Shown here in pieces: positions 9,003-17,475 of a stretch of DNA of 64,000 bases. The stretch is from assembly GCF_008042275.1 (NCBI RefSeq), contig NZ_RDBK01000043.1, forward strand, positions 4,358,961 to 4,422,960. The letters are read 5' to 3'. The translations under genes were made by a program, and so were the position numbers. A model generated the notes under the pieces. It ran no database searches. It saw only the letters and a list, made by a program, of their open reading frames with translations, and was not told where the DNA came from. This DNA is from Streptomyces sp. OR43 (GTDB taxonomy: Bacteria; Actinomycetota; Actinomycetes; Streptomycetales; Streptomycetaceae). The first letter of the stretch is position 1. Each line of letters begins with the position of its first letter.

Positions 9003-10271
9003 TCAGGAGGCGGTGTTCATGGCCCGGGTGATGTCGGCGGAGGCCTTGGCGGCCTCCTTCGCCGGGTCGCCGCCGGTCAGGACGGCCGCCATGTAGTCCT
9101 TGATCGGGTTCTCCGCCTCGACGGCGGCCCAGCCCGGCGTGTTGGGCGTCGCGTGCCCGTTCGCCGCACCGGCCGCCATGGCCGCGGCCCCGGGATCGGC
9201 CGCCACCGCCGAGGCGAGGGTCGTGCGGTTCGGTACGTAGCTCATGGCCACGGCCAGCTTCTTCTGCCAGGCGTCACCGGTGAGTTCCTTGACGAAGGCC
9301 AGCGCGGCCTCCTGCTTGCCGGACGCCGTGGGAATCACCAGGTCGGAGCCGCCGGTGAAGACGGCGCCCGGGGTGTCCGCGCTCTTGCCGGGGATCGGGA
9401 AGAAGCCGAGCTTGCCCTTCAGCTCCGGGTTCTTCTCCATGACGACGTTCGCGCCGCCCGGGGTCGAGATCACCTGGGCCACCTTCCCCTGGGCCATCAC
9501 GTCGGCCTGCGGCGGGGAGTCCTCGTCCGAGTCCTTCGGCCCCTTGCCGAGTGCCTGGAGCTGTTCGTAGAACTTCATGCCGCGCAGTGCCCCGGGAGTG
9601 TCCAGCGCGCCCTTCCACGTGCCACCGGACTCGGTGGCGAGGTCGCCGCCCTCGTCCCAGACGAAGCCGGCCAGGGCGTACCACATCTGCCCGGGCAGAT
9701 AGATGCCCTGCGTGCCGCCCTTGTTGAGCTTGCCGGTGGCCTCGATCCACTGCTCGCGCGTCTTGATCGCGGACGCGTCGACTCCCGCCTTCTCGAACAG
9801 GTCGGTGCGGTAGATGACGACGCGGTTGGCCGCGTAGTACGGGATGCCGTACTGCTTGCCCTCGTACGCCCCCGGCTCGGCGAGGCCCTTGAGCCAGTCC
9901 TTGCCGTTCAGCTCCTCGACCTTGTCGCTGAGGTCGAGCAGGCCGCCGCTCTGCGCGAACTGGGCGACCTGGGTGTTGCCGCTCTCGATCACATCGGGAG
10001 CGTCGTTGCTGGCCAGCGCGGCGGTGATCTTCTCGCCGATGCCGTCCCACTCCTGGATCTGGACCCGGACCTTGATCGTGGGGTGGGCGGCCTCGAAGCC
10101 CTTCACGAACTCCTTCTGGAACGCGGCGGAGACGCTGTCGCGCATCAGCCACACGTCGATGCCCGTCCGCCCGTCGCCGGACGTGCCGGCCGAGTCGGAC
10201 GACGAGTTGCAGGCACTGAGAACGGCGGCCATCACGAGCGCGGACCCACCGGCAAGCAAGCGGTACTTCAC
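9003..10271 (-). CDS. Sugar-binding lipoprotein of ABC importer
   Basis: A 422-residue extracellular solute-binding protein, family 1. The lipobox ends LSAC with Cys21 as the lipidation site. The mature part shows the cluster pattern IDVWLMRDSVSAAFQKEF and the conserved WD..GEKITAALASNDAPDVIE stretch. It delivers an oligosaccharide to the two permeases encoded next. The GH20 gene in the same cluster suggests N-acetylglucosamine-containing oligosaccharides, but the ligand is inferred. Start GTG with AGAGG upstream. It is divergent from the GntR gene, with operator-like sequences in between. Confidence 0.9.
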   Translation of the reverse strand: MKYRLLAGGSALVMAAVLSACNSSSDSAGTSGDGRTGIDVWLMRDSVSAAFQKEFVKGFEAAHPTIKVRVQIQEWDGIGEKITAALASNDAPDVIESGNTQVAQFAQSGGLLDLSDKVEELNGKDWLKGLAEPGAYEGKQYGIPYYAANRVVIYRTDLFEKAGVDASAIKTREQWIEATGKLNKGGTQGIYLPGQMWYALAGFVWDEGGDLATESGGTWKGALDTPGALRGMKFYEQLQALGKGPKDSDEDSPPQADVMAQGKVAQVISTPGGANVVMEKNPELKGKLGFFPIPGKSADTPGAVFTGGSDLVIPTASGKQEAALAFVKELTGDAWQKKLAVAMSYVPNRTTLASAVAADPGAAAMAAGAANGHATPNTPGWAAVEAENPIKDYMAAVLTGGDPAKEAAKASADITRAMNTAS

Positions 10272-10307
10272 GGTTCACCTCTGGAGGACAAGGACCTGAC
10301 CACCTGA

Positions 10308-10324
10308 CCAGTGAAGCCCACTGG
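10308..10324. promoter_or_regulatory. Operator-like palindrome, importer promoter
   Basis: CCAGTG, five bases, CACTGG: a perfect palindrome 37 bp upstream of the binding-protein start. Further ACCAGT or ACTGGT half sites lie at 10463-10468, 10483-10488 and 10495-10500 before the divergent GntR gene. The repetition at both promoters suggests autoregulation by that GntR protein (inference). Confidence 0.5.
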
Positions 10325-10351
10325 ACAGCTCACCTCTTGATGGTGGATGAA

Positions 10352-10367
10352 GGTGGCATAGACCAAT
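10352..10367. promoter_or_regulatory. Possible dre-like site
   Basis: GGTGGCATAGACCAAT matches about 12 of 16 positions of the DasR element ACTGGTCTAGACCACT. It lies about 80 bp before the importer operon. The left half is weak, so DasR binding is only possible. Confidence 0.3.
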
Positions 10368-10530
10368 GGGACCGTCAACCCCCTTGGTAACTATGGGTTT
10401 TGGTGATCTCTCGGAAATGTGGACCGGGATGATTGACCGGGGACCGGCTACACTTCCCTTGACCAGTAGTCGAGTTCGCCGCACTGGTTGCTCAACTGGT
10501 AAGTGAGAGAAACGTCAGGAGGGGCAGCGC

Positions 10531-11370
10531 ATGGACGCCGACGCATCGGGAACGGTGCTCAAACGGGAACGGGCCCGCGACGCCGTACTGGAGCTGATCG
10601 AGTCGCGCCGCCCGGGGGACGCCATCCCGTCGGAGCGCGCGCTGTGCGCCACGCTCGGCGTCTCGCGGCCCACCCTGCGCGCCGCGATCGACGAGCTGGT
10701 GGCCGTCGGCCTGCTGGTGCGCGAGCACGGCCGCGGCATGTTCGTCGCACCCGCGAAGATCACCCAGGAGCTCGTCTCGGCCGACCTGGCCCTGACGGTC
10801 CCGCAGGCGGCGGGGGCCTGGTCGAGCCGGCTGCTGGAGTTCACCACCCTCCAGGCCGGCGCCCGGGTCGGCCGCAAACTGCGCATGTCGCCCGCGGCGG
10901 AGATCGTGTACGTGGCCCGGCTGCGGCTCGTCGACGGCGCCCCGATGGCCATCGAGCACCTGCACATCAGGGCCGAGCTGGTCCCGGGCCTCTCCGCCCA
11001 GGAGCTGGAGCACGGCGACCTGTACGAGCATCTGCGCGAACGCCACGACGTGCACGTCCACGAAGCGGTCCAGGCCATCGAGCCCACCGTGGTGACCCGG
11101 GCCGAGGCCCGGCTCCTCGACGTGCCGGAGCTGTCCCCGGCCCTCCTCTTCGAGCGGCTGACCTCGGACACCACCGGCTGTCCCGTGGAGTACGTGCACT
11201 CGCTCTACCGCGGCGACCGCTACCGGATCGTCTCCCGTCTGGCCCTCGGCCCGGCGGCCGCCGTGGAGCCCGTGGAGGGTGGACACCACCCGGGGATCCC
11301 GCCGGGCGATTTCGCCCAGGGGGACCCGATCACGTCGTCCACCCGGGGCGACATCCAGTCCGGTGACTGA
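10531..11370 (+). CDS. GntR/HutC-family transcription regulator
   Basis: A 279-residue regulator with an N-terminal winged helix (about 8-75; ALCATLGVSRPTLRAAIDEL) and a UTRA effector domain (about 95-245; YVARLRLVDGAPMAIEHLHI, EYVHSLYRGDRY), the architecture of HutC and DasR. It has an unusual C-terminal tail of about 35 residues rich in Gly, Pro and acidic residues after RLALG. RBS AGGAGGGG precedes the ATG. Being divergent from the importer operon, it likely represses it and responds to a phosphorylated sugar; this is inference. It is not DasR itself, judging by sequence as I recall it. Confidence 0.9.
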   Translation: MDADASGTVLKRERARDAVLELIESRRPGDAIPSERALCATLGVSRPTLRAAIDELVAVGLLVREHGRGMFVAPAKITQELVSADLALTVPQAAGAWSSRLLEFTTLQAGARVGRKLRMSPAAEIVYVARLRLVDGAPMAIEHLHIRAELVPGLSAQELEHGDLYEHLRERHDVHVHEAVQAIEPTVVTRAEARLLDVPELSPALLFERLTSDTTGCPVEYVHSLYRGDRYRIVSRLALGPAAAVEPVEGGHHPGIPPGDFAQGDPITSSTRGDIQSGD

Positions 11371-11497
11371 CCCGGAGGCCGCCCCCGTACCCGCCGCGCG
11401 CACCACGCCACGGCCGGTGCGTCTCTTGTGCGGGCCGACCGCGGGAGACCACTGTGGCTGACACATCCGACGCCACCGACCCCACGAGGTGCCTCGC

Positions 11498-12670
11498 ATG
11501 ACATCGTCCACCCGCCGCCGCACCGTCCTCGGCGCACTCCTGACGGGCGGCCTCCTCGCCGCCGCCCCCACCCTTCCCACGAGCGAGCGCAGCCCCGGCC
11601 CGCCGCCGCACCCGGCGAAACCCGGGGCGCGCCGGACCGGGACGCTCTTCCTGGGCACGTACACCTCGACCACCCCCGGCGGCACCGGCATCGGCGTCGC
11701 CTCGTACGACGCGGCGACGGGCGGGATCACCTCCCGCACCGTCGTCATGGGCGTCGAGAACCCCTCGTACCTCGCGGCGCACCCCGACGGCCGCACGCTC
11801 TACGCCGTCGACGAGCAGCAGAACGGCGGCGTCACGGCCGTCGCCCTCGCCGCCGACGGCGGCTTCCGGGTGCTGGGGTCACAGCCGACCGGCGGCGCCG
11901 GCCCCTGCCACCTCTCGGTCCACCCGGGCGGGCGGTGGCTGCTCAGCGCCAACTACACCTCCGGCAGCGTCGCCGTGCACCCGCTCGCCGCCGACGGATC
12001 GGTGGGGGAGCGCACCGACCTGGTCGCCCACACCGCGCCCGCCCCGGGGCCCGGCCAGGAGGGCCCGCACGCCCACCAGATCGTCACCGCTCCCGCCGGA
12101 GGCCATGTCCTCGCCGTCGACCTGGGCAACGACACGGTGTACACGTACCGGCTCGACGAGGACCGCGGCACCCTGGAGCAGCTCTCGTACGCCGCACTGC
12201 GCCCGGGCGCCGGACCCCGCCACCTCACCTTCCACCCGGACGGCCGCCACGCCTACCTCGCCTGCGAGCTCGACAACACGGTCGTCGTCTGCGGATACGA
12301 CCCCGCCACCGGCACCCTGGCCCCGGGCGCCCCGCAGTCCACCGGAACCGGCGCGGGCACCAGCTATCCCGCCCAGCTCCTGGTCACCGGCGACGGCCGT
12401 TTCGCCTACCTCGCCAACCGGGGACACAACAGCCTCACCCGGTACGCCGTCGAGAACGGCGGGGCCGCGCTCCGCCTGCTGGACACCGTGCCGGTGGGCG
12501 GCGACTTCCCCCGGCACACCGCCTTCTCCCCGGACGGGGCCCTCCTCTTCGCCGCCAACCAGCGGTCCGGCACGGTCACCGCCTTCCGGGTCGACGCGGA
12601 CAGCGGTGCCCTGAGCCCGGCCGGGCGCCCGTTCCCCGCCCCGGCGGCGGTCTGTGTGCTGCCGGTGTAG
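11498..12670 (+). CDS. Secreted lactonase-like seven-bladed propeller
   Basis: A 390-residue protein of the lactonase (6-phosphogluconolactonase YbhE) beta-propeller family. The N-terminus has a twin-arginine signal (STRRRTVLGALLTGG) so it is exported folded. The repeat signature recurs, for example LGTYTSTTPGGTGIGVASYD, GPCHLSVHPGGRWLLSANY and GPRHLTFHPDGRHAYLACE. A cytoplasmic pentose-phosphate role is unlikely given export; the substrate is unknown. Start: the ATG at 11498 has ACGAGG nine bases upstream; the GTG at 11489 touches that site and is unlikely. It lies 127 bp after the GntR gene. Confidence 0.85.
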   Translation: MTSSTRRRTVLGALLTGGLLAAAPTLPTSERSPGPPPHPAKPGARRTGTLFLGTYTSTTPGGTGIGVASYDAATGGITSRTVVMGVENPSYLAAHPDGRTLYAVDEQQNGGVTAVALAADGGFRVLGSQPTGGAGPCHLSVHPGGRWLLSANYTSGSVAVHPLAADGSVGERTDLVAHTAPAPGPGQEGPHAHQIVTAPAGGHVLAVDLGNDTVYTYRLDEDRGTLEQLSYAALRPGAGPRHLTFHPDGRHAYLACELDNTVVVCGYDPATGTLAPGAPQSTGTGAGTSYPAQLLVTGDGRFAYLANRGHNSLTRYAVENGGAALRLLDTVPVGGDFPRHTAFSPDGALLFAANQRSGTVTAFRVDADSGALSPAGRPFPAPAAVCVLPV

Positions 12671-12771
12671 GGCGTGCGCGGGTGAGCTGCCGGTACAGCG
12701 CGTGCGCGGGTTAGGGTCGTGCCCGAGCCGCGGGGCGCCCCGGACGCGGCGCGACGCATGAGGGAGACACA

Positions 12772-13023
12772 GTGCGCTTGAGAGTGGAGTTCACCACCGA
12801 GCCGTTCGATCTCGACGAGGCACCGGCCCACGCGGTCGTGGCCCGCGAGGTCATCCAGTCGGCCGAACTGGACGCGGTGGACGTCGGCCCCTTCGGCAAC
12901 ACCGCGGAGGGCGGCGCCGACGAGGTGCTCACCGCGGTGGACTCCCTGCTGCGCCAGGCACTGGCATCCGGTGCCACCCGGGTCTCGCTCCAGGTCAACG
13001 TCATCGGGGAGGACCCGAAGTGA
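12772..13023 (+). CDS. Small conserved protein, thiamine-binding (MTH1187) like
   Basis: An 83-residue protein with a ferredoxin-like pattern. The stretch from GPFGNTAEGG through DEVL to GATRVSLQVNVI resembles the MTH1187/YkoF-like small proteins that bind thiamine or similar ligands; this is by eye and uncertain. Its stop overlaps the next start by four bases, so the pair is translated together. It is placed next to the urate operon but ends in its own terminator, so a link to purines is not shown. Confidence 0.6.
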   Translation: MRLRVEFTTEPFDLDEAPAHAVVAREVIQSAELDAVDVGPFGNTAEGGADEVLTAVDSLLRQALASGATRVSLQVNVIGEDPK

Positions 13024-13397
13024 CCGGTGCCGCGGACCACCCGCTCGTCGCCGCCGTCAAGCCGCTCGTCGACGCCATGGGCGCCGAGTTGCTCGGACCC
13101 GAGCAGGCGCAGGCCGACGACGTCGTCCTGGCCTGGGAGGGCGAGGACGTCATAGCCGTCCGGCTGCCCCAGCTCTCCGACTCGCTGGACCACATCCTGG
13201 CCGCGATGGAGCGCCGGCACGGCAGGCCGCTCGCCGAGCTGGACCGCAGGACCAAGCAGGAGGTCGTCCGCACCCTGGAGGCACGCGGTGCCTTCTCGGT
13301 GCGGCACGGCGTCGAGACCGTGGCGGGGGCCCTGGGCGTCTCCCGCTTCACCGTCTACAACTACCTGAACCGGGAAAACGGTTCCAAGGCCGAGTAG
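13020..13397 (+). CDS. Small protein with C-terminal helix-turn-helix
   Basis: A 125-residue protein. The last third holds a Fis-like or PucR-like helix-turn-helix: VETVAGALGVSRFTVYNYL (about 98-116). The N-terminal part (AAVKPLVDAMGAELLGPEQ, DDVVLAWEGEDVIAVRLP) resembles no domain I can name. Start GTG overlaps the stop of the upstream gene. A strong intrinsic terminator follows at 13439-13471. I infer a DNA-binding regulator or activator that pairs with the upstream small protein as ligand sensor; the target is unknown. Confidence 0.7.
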   Translation: MTGAADHPLVAAVKPLVDAMGAELLGPEQAQADDVVLAWEGEDVIAVRLPQLSDSLDHILAAMERRHGRPLAELDRRTKQEVVRTLEARGAFSVRHGVETVAGALGVSRFTVYNYLNRENGSKAE

Positions 13398-13438
13398 TTG
13401 GGCGCTCGGGTAGATGTAAACGGCATATGAACGGGGGA

Positions 13439-13471
13439 GCCGTCGTCCGGATCACCGGGCGACGGCTTTTT
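13439..13471 (+). terminator. Intrinsic terminator with T run
   Basis: GCCGTCG-T-CCGG, loop ATCA, CCGG-GCGACGGC, then TTTTT. This ends the two-gene operon 12772-13397 and isolates it from the urate operon promoter that starts ten bases later. Confidence 0.85.
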
Positions 13472-13480
13472 ACATGCACG

Positions 13481-13501
13481 GAATTTCAACAAAGTGTTGA
13501 C
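13481..13501 (+). promoter_or_regulatory. AllR-type operator upstream of the urate operon
   Basis: The core TTTCAACAAAGTGTTGAC, preceded by GAA, is near-identical to the catalase site and lies about 73 bp before uraD. It fits TTCAAC-N5-GTTGAA with one mismatch at the end. A second partial GTGTTG follows at 13505-13510. Confidence 0.65.
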
Positions 13502-13573
13502 GTGGTGTTGTGGAGGGCGTTAGCTATCCGCAGCCCGACCGACGCACAGCGAAAAACAGCCACGGAGGCTCCC

Positions 13574-14083
13574 GTGACTTCGAGCTCCACACCGGGCCTC
13601 GCCCGGTTCAACACCCTGGCGGACGACGAGGCGGCGACCGCGTTGCACGAGATCTGTGCCAGTGCGGCCTGGGGAAGAGCGATCCTCTCCCGCCGTCCGT
13701 ACGCCACCGCCGAAGCCCTGTTCTCCGCGAGCGACACCGCCACGGCGGCACTCGACGCGCGGGACCTGGCCGAGGCCATGGCCGGTCACCCGCCGATCGG
13801 CCGCCCGAAGCCCGGGGACCCGACCTCCTCCCGTGAACAGCGGGGGATGGCCGGCGCCACCGAGGAGCTCAAGGCCGAGATGCTCGAACTGAACCTGGCC
13901 TACCAGGAGCGGTTCGGACATGTCTTCCTGATCTGCGCCACCGGTGCCACCGGTGAGCAGATGCGCGACGCGGTGAAGTCCCGGACCGGGAACACGCCCG
14001 AGCAGGAGCGCGCCATCGTGCGCACCGAACTGGGCAAGATCAACCGCATCCGCCTCACCCGTCTCGTCACGGAAGGCTCGTAA
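13574..14083 (+). CDS. uraD: OHCU decarboxylase
   Basis: A 169-residue 2-oxo-4-hydroxy-4-carboxy-5-ureidoimidazoline decarboxylase, the last step from urate to S-allantoin. Seen: AMAGHPPIGRP (about 74-84, with the active-site His) and the signature NLAYQERFGHVFLICATG (about 110-127), plus Arg-rich GKINRIRLTRL at the end. The start is taken as GTG at 13574 with GGAGG six bases before it; longer in-frame sequence upstream overlaps the operator. It is the first gene of the urate operon uraD-hiuH-uox and is spaced by 38 bp from the next. Confidence 0.94.
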   Translation: MTSSSTPGLARFNTLADDEAATALHEICASAAWGRAILSRRPYATAEALFSASDTATAALDARDLAEAMAGHPPIGRPKPGDPTSSREQRGMAGATEELKAEMLELNLAYQERFGHVFLICATGATGEQMRDAVKSRTGNTPEQERAIVRTELGKINRIRLTRLVTEGS

Positions 14084-14121
14084 GAGCTCGTCACGGACGG
14101 AGAGCCCGTAACGGAAGGAGA

Positions 14122-14535
14122 GTGAAGGTCTTGAGCACCTTCGCCACCGCATCGGTGTCCACCCACATCCTGGACACCAGCATCGGCCGCCCCGCCGCAG
14201 CCGTCACCGTCACGCTCGCCGCCCGCTCGGGCGGCGACGCGCAGTGGGTGGCGCTCGGCGGATCCGCGACCGATGCGGACGGGCGCTGCAAGGACCTGCC
14301 GGCCCTGCCGGAGGGCACCACCCACGTACGGCTCGACTTCGAGACCGAGTCGTACTTCACCGCTCAGAAGCAAGCCCAGAAGCAAGCCGAGGCGCAGCAG
14401 GACGCCCCCCGCGTAAGGGACAGCGGCGCGTTCTTCCCGGAGGTGGCGATCACGTTCGCCGTCACCCCGGGCGAGCACTATCACGTACCGCTGCTGCTCA
14501 ACCCGTTCGGCTACTCCGTATACCGAGGGAGCTAG
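14122..14535 (+). CDS. uraH: 5-hydroxyisourate hydrolase (transthyretin-related)
   Basis: A 137-residue transthyretin-like protein that hydrolyses 5-hydroxyisourate, the product of urate oxidase, to OHCU. Seen: N-terminal VSTHILDTSIGRPA and the diagnostic C-terminal YRGS, together with EVAITF and HYHVPLLLNPFGYS. An inserted Lys/Gln-rich stretch (AQKQAQKQAEAQQ) lies near residues 78-90, longer than in most relatives. The GTG at 14122 is close to GGAAGGAG (two to three bases), so the TTG at 14131, giving STFATASVSTH, may be the true start. Confidence 0.94.
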   Translation: MKVLSTFATASVSTHILDTSIGRPAAAVTVTLAARSGGDAQWVALGGSATDADGRCKDLPALPEGTTHVRLDFETESYFTAQKQAQKQAEAQQDAPRVRDSGAFFPEVAITFAVTPGEHYHVPLLLNPFGYSVYRGS

Positions 14536-14542
14536 CAGACAC

Positions 14543-15466
14543 ATGCCCACGATTCTCGGCCAGAACCAGTACGGCAAAGCAGAGAACCGCGTCGTCAGGA
14601 TCACGCGGGACGGCGACACCCACCACATCAAGGACCTGAACGTATCGGTCGCCCTCTCCGGCGACATGGACGACGTCCACTACTCCGGCTCCAACGCGAA
14701 CGTCCTGCCCACCGACACCACCAAGAACACGGTGTTCGCGTTCGCCAAGGAGCACGGCATCGAGTCCGCCGAGCAGTTCGGCATCCACCTCGCCCGTCAC
14801 TTCGTGACATCGCAGGAGCCGATCAAGGTCGCCCGCATCCGTATCCAGGAGTACTCCTGGGAGCGCATCGCGACCTCGGACAACAGCTCCAGGTTCATCG
14901 GATCGGACGAGGTCAACCACTCCTTCGCCCGCAAGGGCCAGGAACTGCGCACCACGCAGATCACCTACGACGGCGAGAAGTGGGAGATCATCTCCGGCCT
15001 GAAGGACCTCACGGTCATGAACTCCACCAACTCGGAGTTCTGGGGCTACGTCAAGGACCGGTACACGACGCTCAAGGAGGCGTACGACCGCATCCTGTGC
15101 ACCGACGTCGCCGCCGCCTGGCGCTACAACTGGACCAGCGACGACGACCGGATGCCCAACTGGGAGAAGTCGTACGAGCAGGTCAAGAAGCACATCCTGC
15201 AGGCGTTCGCCGAGACGTACTCGCTCTCGCTCCAGCAGACCCTGTACCAGATGGGTTCGCGCGTCATCAACAGCCGCAGCGAGATCGACGAGATCCGCTT
15301 CTCGCTGCCGAACAACCACCACTTCCTGGTGGACCTGGAGCCGTTCGGCCTCAAGAACGACAACGAGGTCTACTTCGCGGCCGACCGTCCGTACGGGCTC
15401 ATCGAGGCCACCGTGCTGCGGGACGGAGTCGAGCCGCAGATCCCGGTCGACATGACCAACCTCTGA
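14543..15466 (+). CDS. uox: Urate oxidase (uricase)
   Basis: A 307-residue cofactor-free urate oxidase that converts urate and oxygen to 5-hydroxyisourate and hydrogen peroxide. Seen: the T-fold repeats, NVLPTDTTKNTVFAFAKEHG with the active-site Thr-Lys region (about 55-75), QEYSWERI, the conserved FVTSQEPIKVARI, and SEIDEIRFSLPNNHHFLVDL near 250. Eight bases after uraH, so co-translated. The peroxide it makes offers a reason for catalase to carry the same operator. No peroxisomal or secretion signal; cytoplasmic. Confidence 0.97.
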   Translation: MPTILGQNQYGKAENRVVRITRDGDTHHIKDLNVSVALSGDMDDVHYSGSNANVLPTDTTKNTVFAFAKEHGIESAEQFGIHLARHFVTSQEPIKVARIRIQEYSWERIATSDNSSRFIGSDEVNHSFARKGQELRTTQITYDGEKWEIISGLKDLTVMNSTNSEFWGYVKDRYTTLKEAYDRILCTDVAAAWRYNWTSDDDRMPNWEKSYEQVKKHILQAFAETYSLSLQQTLYQMGSRVINSRSEIDEIRFSLPNNHHFLVDLEPFGLKNDNEVYFAADRPYGLIEATVLRDGVEPQIPVDMTNL

Positions 15467-15533
15467 CGCGGTGCCGCGCCGGTTCCCGTCCGTCCACAGC
15501 GGACGGGGGCCGGGCGGTCCGGAGGGAATTCCC

Positions 15534-15975
15534 ATGGCACAGCCTGCACTTGGGCCCGCGGAAGCAGAAGGCCCGTGTTCCACCCCGCTGGAGAGCCCGG
15601 TCCACCCCGTGGGCCGGACGCCTGCCCCGTCGCGGCTCGTCACCGCCGCGCACCGGCCCATCGCCGCCATGTACGCGGGCGTCGTCACCCCACCGCTCAT
15701 CATCGGACGGGCGGCGGGCCTCGACCCGTCCGGCATGCCCCGGCCGATCGAGGCGAGTGCCCTGATCGCCGCCCGCGCCACACCCTCCTCCGGACGCCCG
15801 GCACCGGCGGCTCCGCCGTCCCGTTCGCCGCGCCCGGCTTCTGCGCGGGATTCCCGTCCCGGGCGCGGACCGTCCCGGGTTCCGGCATCAGTGCCGGAAC
15901 ACTCGGCGCGGACCTGCTCGACCTGTTCTTCCACCATCTCGGCACCCACGGCCGCACGGCCGTGGCACTCAAATC
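15534..15975 (+). pseudogene. Remnant of NCS2 purine permease
   Basis: The first part reads MAQPALGPAEAEG and then AAMYAGVVTPPLIIG, which aligns with AAMYAGVVAPPMIVG of the intact permease at 17720. After about 15770 the reading frame shifts: the next frame gives TLLRTPG and AVPFAAPGF, then SGISAGTLGADLLDLFFHHL, which matches the C-terminus of the intact permease (SGISTG...LNLAFNHLG). So both ends survive, most of the membrane core (about 350 codons) is gone, and one frameshift is present. The position between uricase and the deaminase is where a urate or xanthine permease would be expected. Limits are approximate. Confidence 0.75.
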
Positions 15976-16024
15976 CTCCTGGGGTCCTGCCGTGCCCACA
16001 ACGCTGATGAGAGAAGGAAGCACC

Positions 16025-17419
16025 ATGGCAGCACCGGCAGCCGACCGAGTGGAACGCATCGTCATCGAGAACTGTTCGATCGCGACCGTCGACGCCGACG
16101 ACACCGAGTACGCCTCGGGCCACGTCGTCGTCGCGGGCAACCGCATCGAGTCCGTCGGCGCGGGCCGGGCACCGGACGGCCTGGAGAACGTCGTACGCAG
16201 GATCGACGGCGCCGGGCACCTCGTCACGCCCGGACTGGTCAACACCCACCACCACTTCTACCAGTGGATCACCCGTGGCCTGGCCACCGACCACAACCTC
16301 TTCGAGTGGCTGGTCGCGCTGTACCCGACGTGGGCGCGCATCGACGAGCCGATGGCCCGCACCGCCGCGCAGGGCTCGCTCGCCATGATGGCCCGCGGCG
16401 GTGTCACCACCGCCATGGACCACCACTACGTGTACCCGAAGGGCTCCGGCGACCTGTCCGGCGCGATCATCGGCGCCGCCCGTGACATGGGCGTGCGGTT
16501 CACCCTGGCCCGCGGGTCCATGGACCGCAGCGAGAAGGACGGCGGGCTGCCGCCGGACTTCGCCGTGGAGACCCTCGAAGGAGCGCTGGCCGCTACCGAG
16601 GCGACCATCGACGCGCACCACGACACCTCCTTCGACGCGATGACCCAGATCGCCGTCGCACCCTGCTCCCCCTTCTCCGTTTCCACCGAACTGATGCGGG
16701 AGGGCGCCGAGTTGGCGCGCCGACGCGGAGTCAGGCTGCACACGCACGGTTCGGAGACCGTGGAGGAGGAGAAGTTCTGCCACGAGCTGTTCGGCATGGG
16801 GCCGACCGACTACTTCGAGTCCACCGGCTGGCTCGGCGCCGACGTGTGGATGGCGCACTGCGTCCACATGAACGACTCCGACATCGCCGCGTTCGCCCGC
16901 ACCGGCACCGGTGTCGCGCACTGCCCGTCCTCCAACGCCCGGCTCGCCGCCGGCATCGCCCGGGTCCCGGACATGCTCGCCGCGGGTGTCCCGGTCGGCC
17001 TCGGCGTCGACGGAACCGCCTCCAACGAGTCCGGCGAACTCCACACCGAACTGCGCAACGCCCTCCTCATCAACCGCCTCGGCCCGCACCGCGAACGCGC
17101 CCTGAACGCCCGTCAGGCGCTGCGCCTGGGCACGTACGGCGGCGCCCAGGTCCTCGGCCGCGCGGACCAGATCGGCTCCCTGGAGCCCGGCAAGCTCGCC
17201 GACCTCGTGCTCTGGAAGCTGGACACCCTCGCCCACGCCTCCATCGCCGACCCGGTGACCGCCCTGGTCTTCGGCGCCGCCGCCCCGGTCACGCTGTCGC
17301 TCGTCAACGGCAAGCCGGTCGTCGAGTCCAACCGCCTGACCACCGTGGACGAGGACGCCATCGCCCGCGCCACCCGCGACGAGGCCCGCCGCCTCGCGCA
17401 GATCGCCGCCGGAGCCTGA
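16025..17419 (+). CDS. 8-oxoguanine/guanine deaminase-type amidohydrolase
   Basis: A 464-residue zinc amidohydrolase of the ATZ/TRZ group, closest by eye to 8-oxoguanine deaminases. It would turn 8-oxoguanine into urate or guanine into xanthine. Seen: metal motif NTHHHFYQ (about 74-81), HTHGSE near 240, AHCVHM near 278, and the metal Asp in GLGVDGTASNE near 325. Start ATG follows AGAGAAGGAAG. The gene lies just after the permease remnant and before the intact permease, between urate catabolism genes. Other members degrade s-triazines, but the context favours purines. Confidence 0.88.
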   Translation: MAAPAADRVERIVIENCSIATVDADDTEYASGHVVVAGNRIESVGAGRAPDGLENVVRRIDGAGHLVTPGLVNTHHHFYQWITRGLATDHNLFEWLVALYPTWARIDEPMARTAAQGSLAMMARGGVTTAMDHHYVYPKGSGDLSGAIIGAARDMGVRFTLARGSMDRSEKDGGLPPDFAVETLEGALAATEATIDAHHDTSFDAMTQIAVAPCSPFSVSTELMREGAELARRRGVRLHTHGSETVEEEKFCHELFGMGPTDYFESTGWLGADVWMAHCVHMNDSDIAAFARTGTGVAHCPSSNARLAAGIARVPDMLAAGVPVGLGVDGTASNESGELHTELRNALLINRLGPHRERALNARQALRLGTYGGAQVLGRADQIGSLEPGKLADLVLWKLDTLAHASIADPVTALVFGAAAPVTLSLVNGKPVVESNRLTTVDEDAIARATRDEARRLAQIAAGA

Positions 17420-17443
17420 CGGCTTCCCGCGGCCCCCGATACC

Positions 17444-17475
17444 GGCCGGCCGAGGGGGACGGCCCTCGGCCGGCC
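17444..17475 (+). terminator. Strong hairpin after the deaminase
   Basis: Arms GGCCGGCCGAGGG (17444-17456) and exact complement (17463-17475), six-base loop, 25 bp after the stop codon. No T run. Confidence 0.7.

Noticed and set aside
5520-11370. The das (chitobiose) locus itself
   Set aside because: The order matches, but the regulator and binding protein differ from DasR and DasA as I know them, and a GH16 gene is attached. It is described as a related importer locus.
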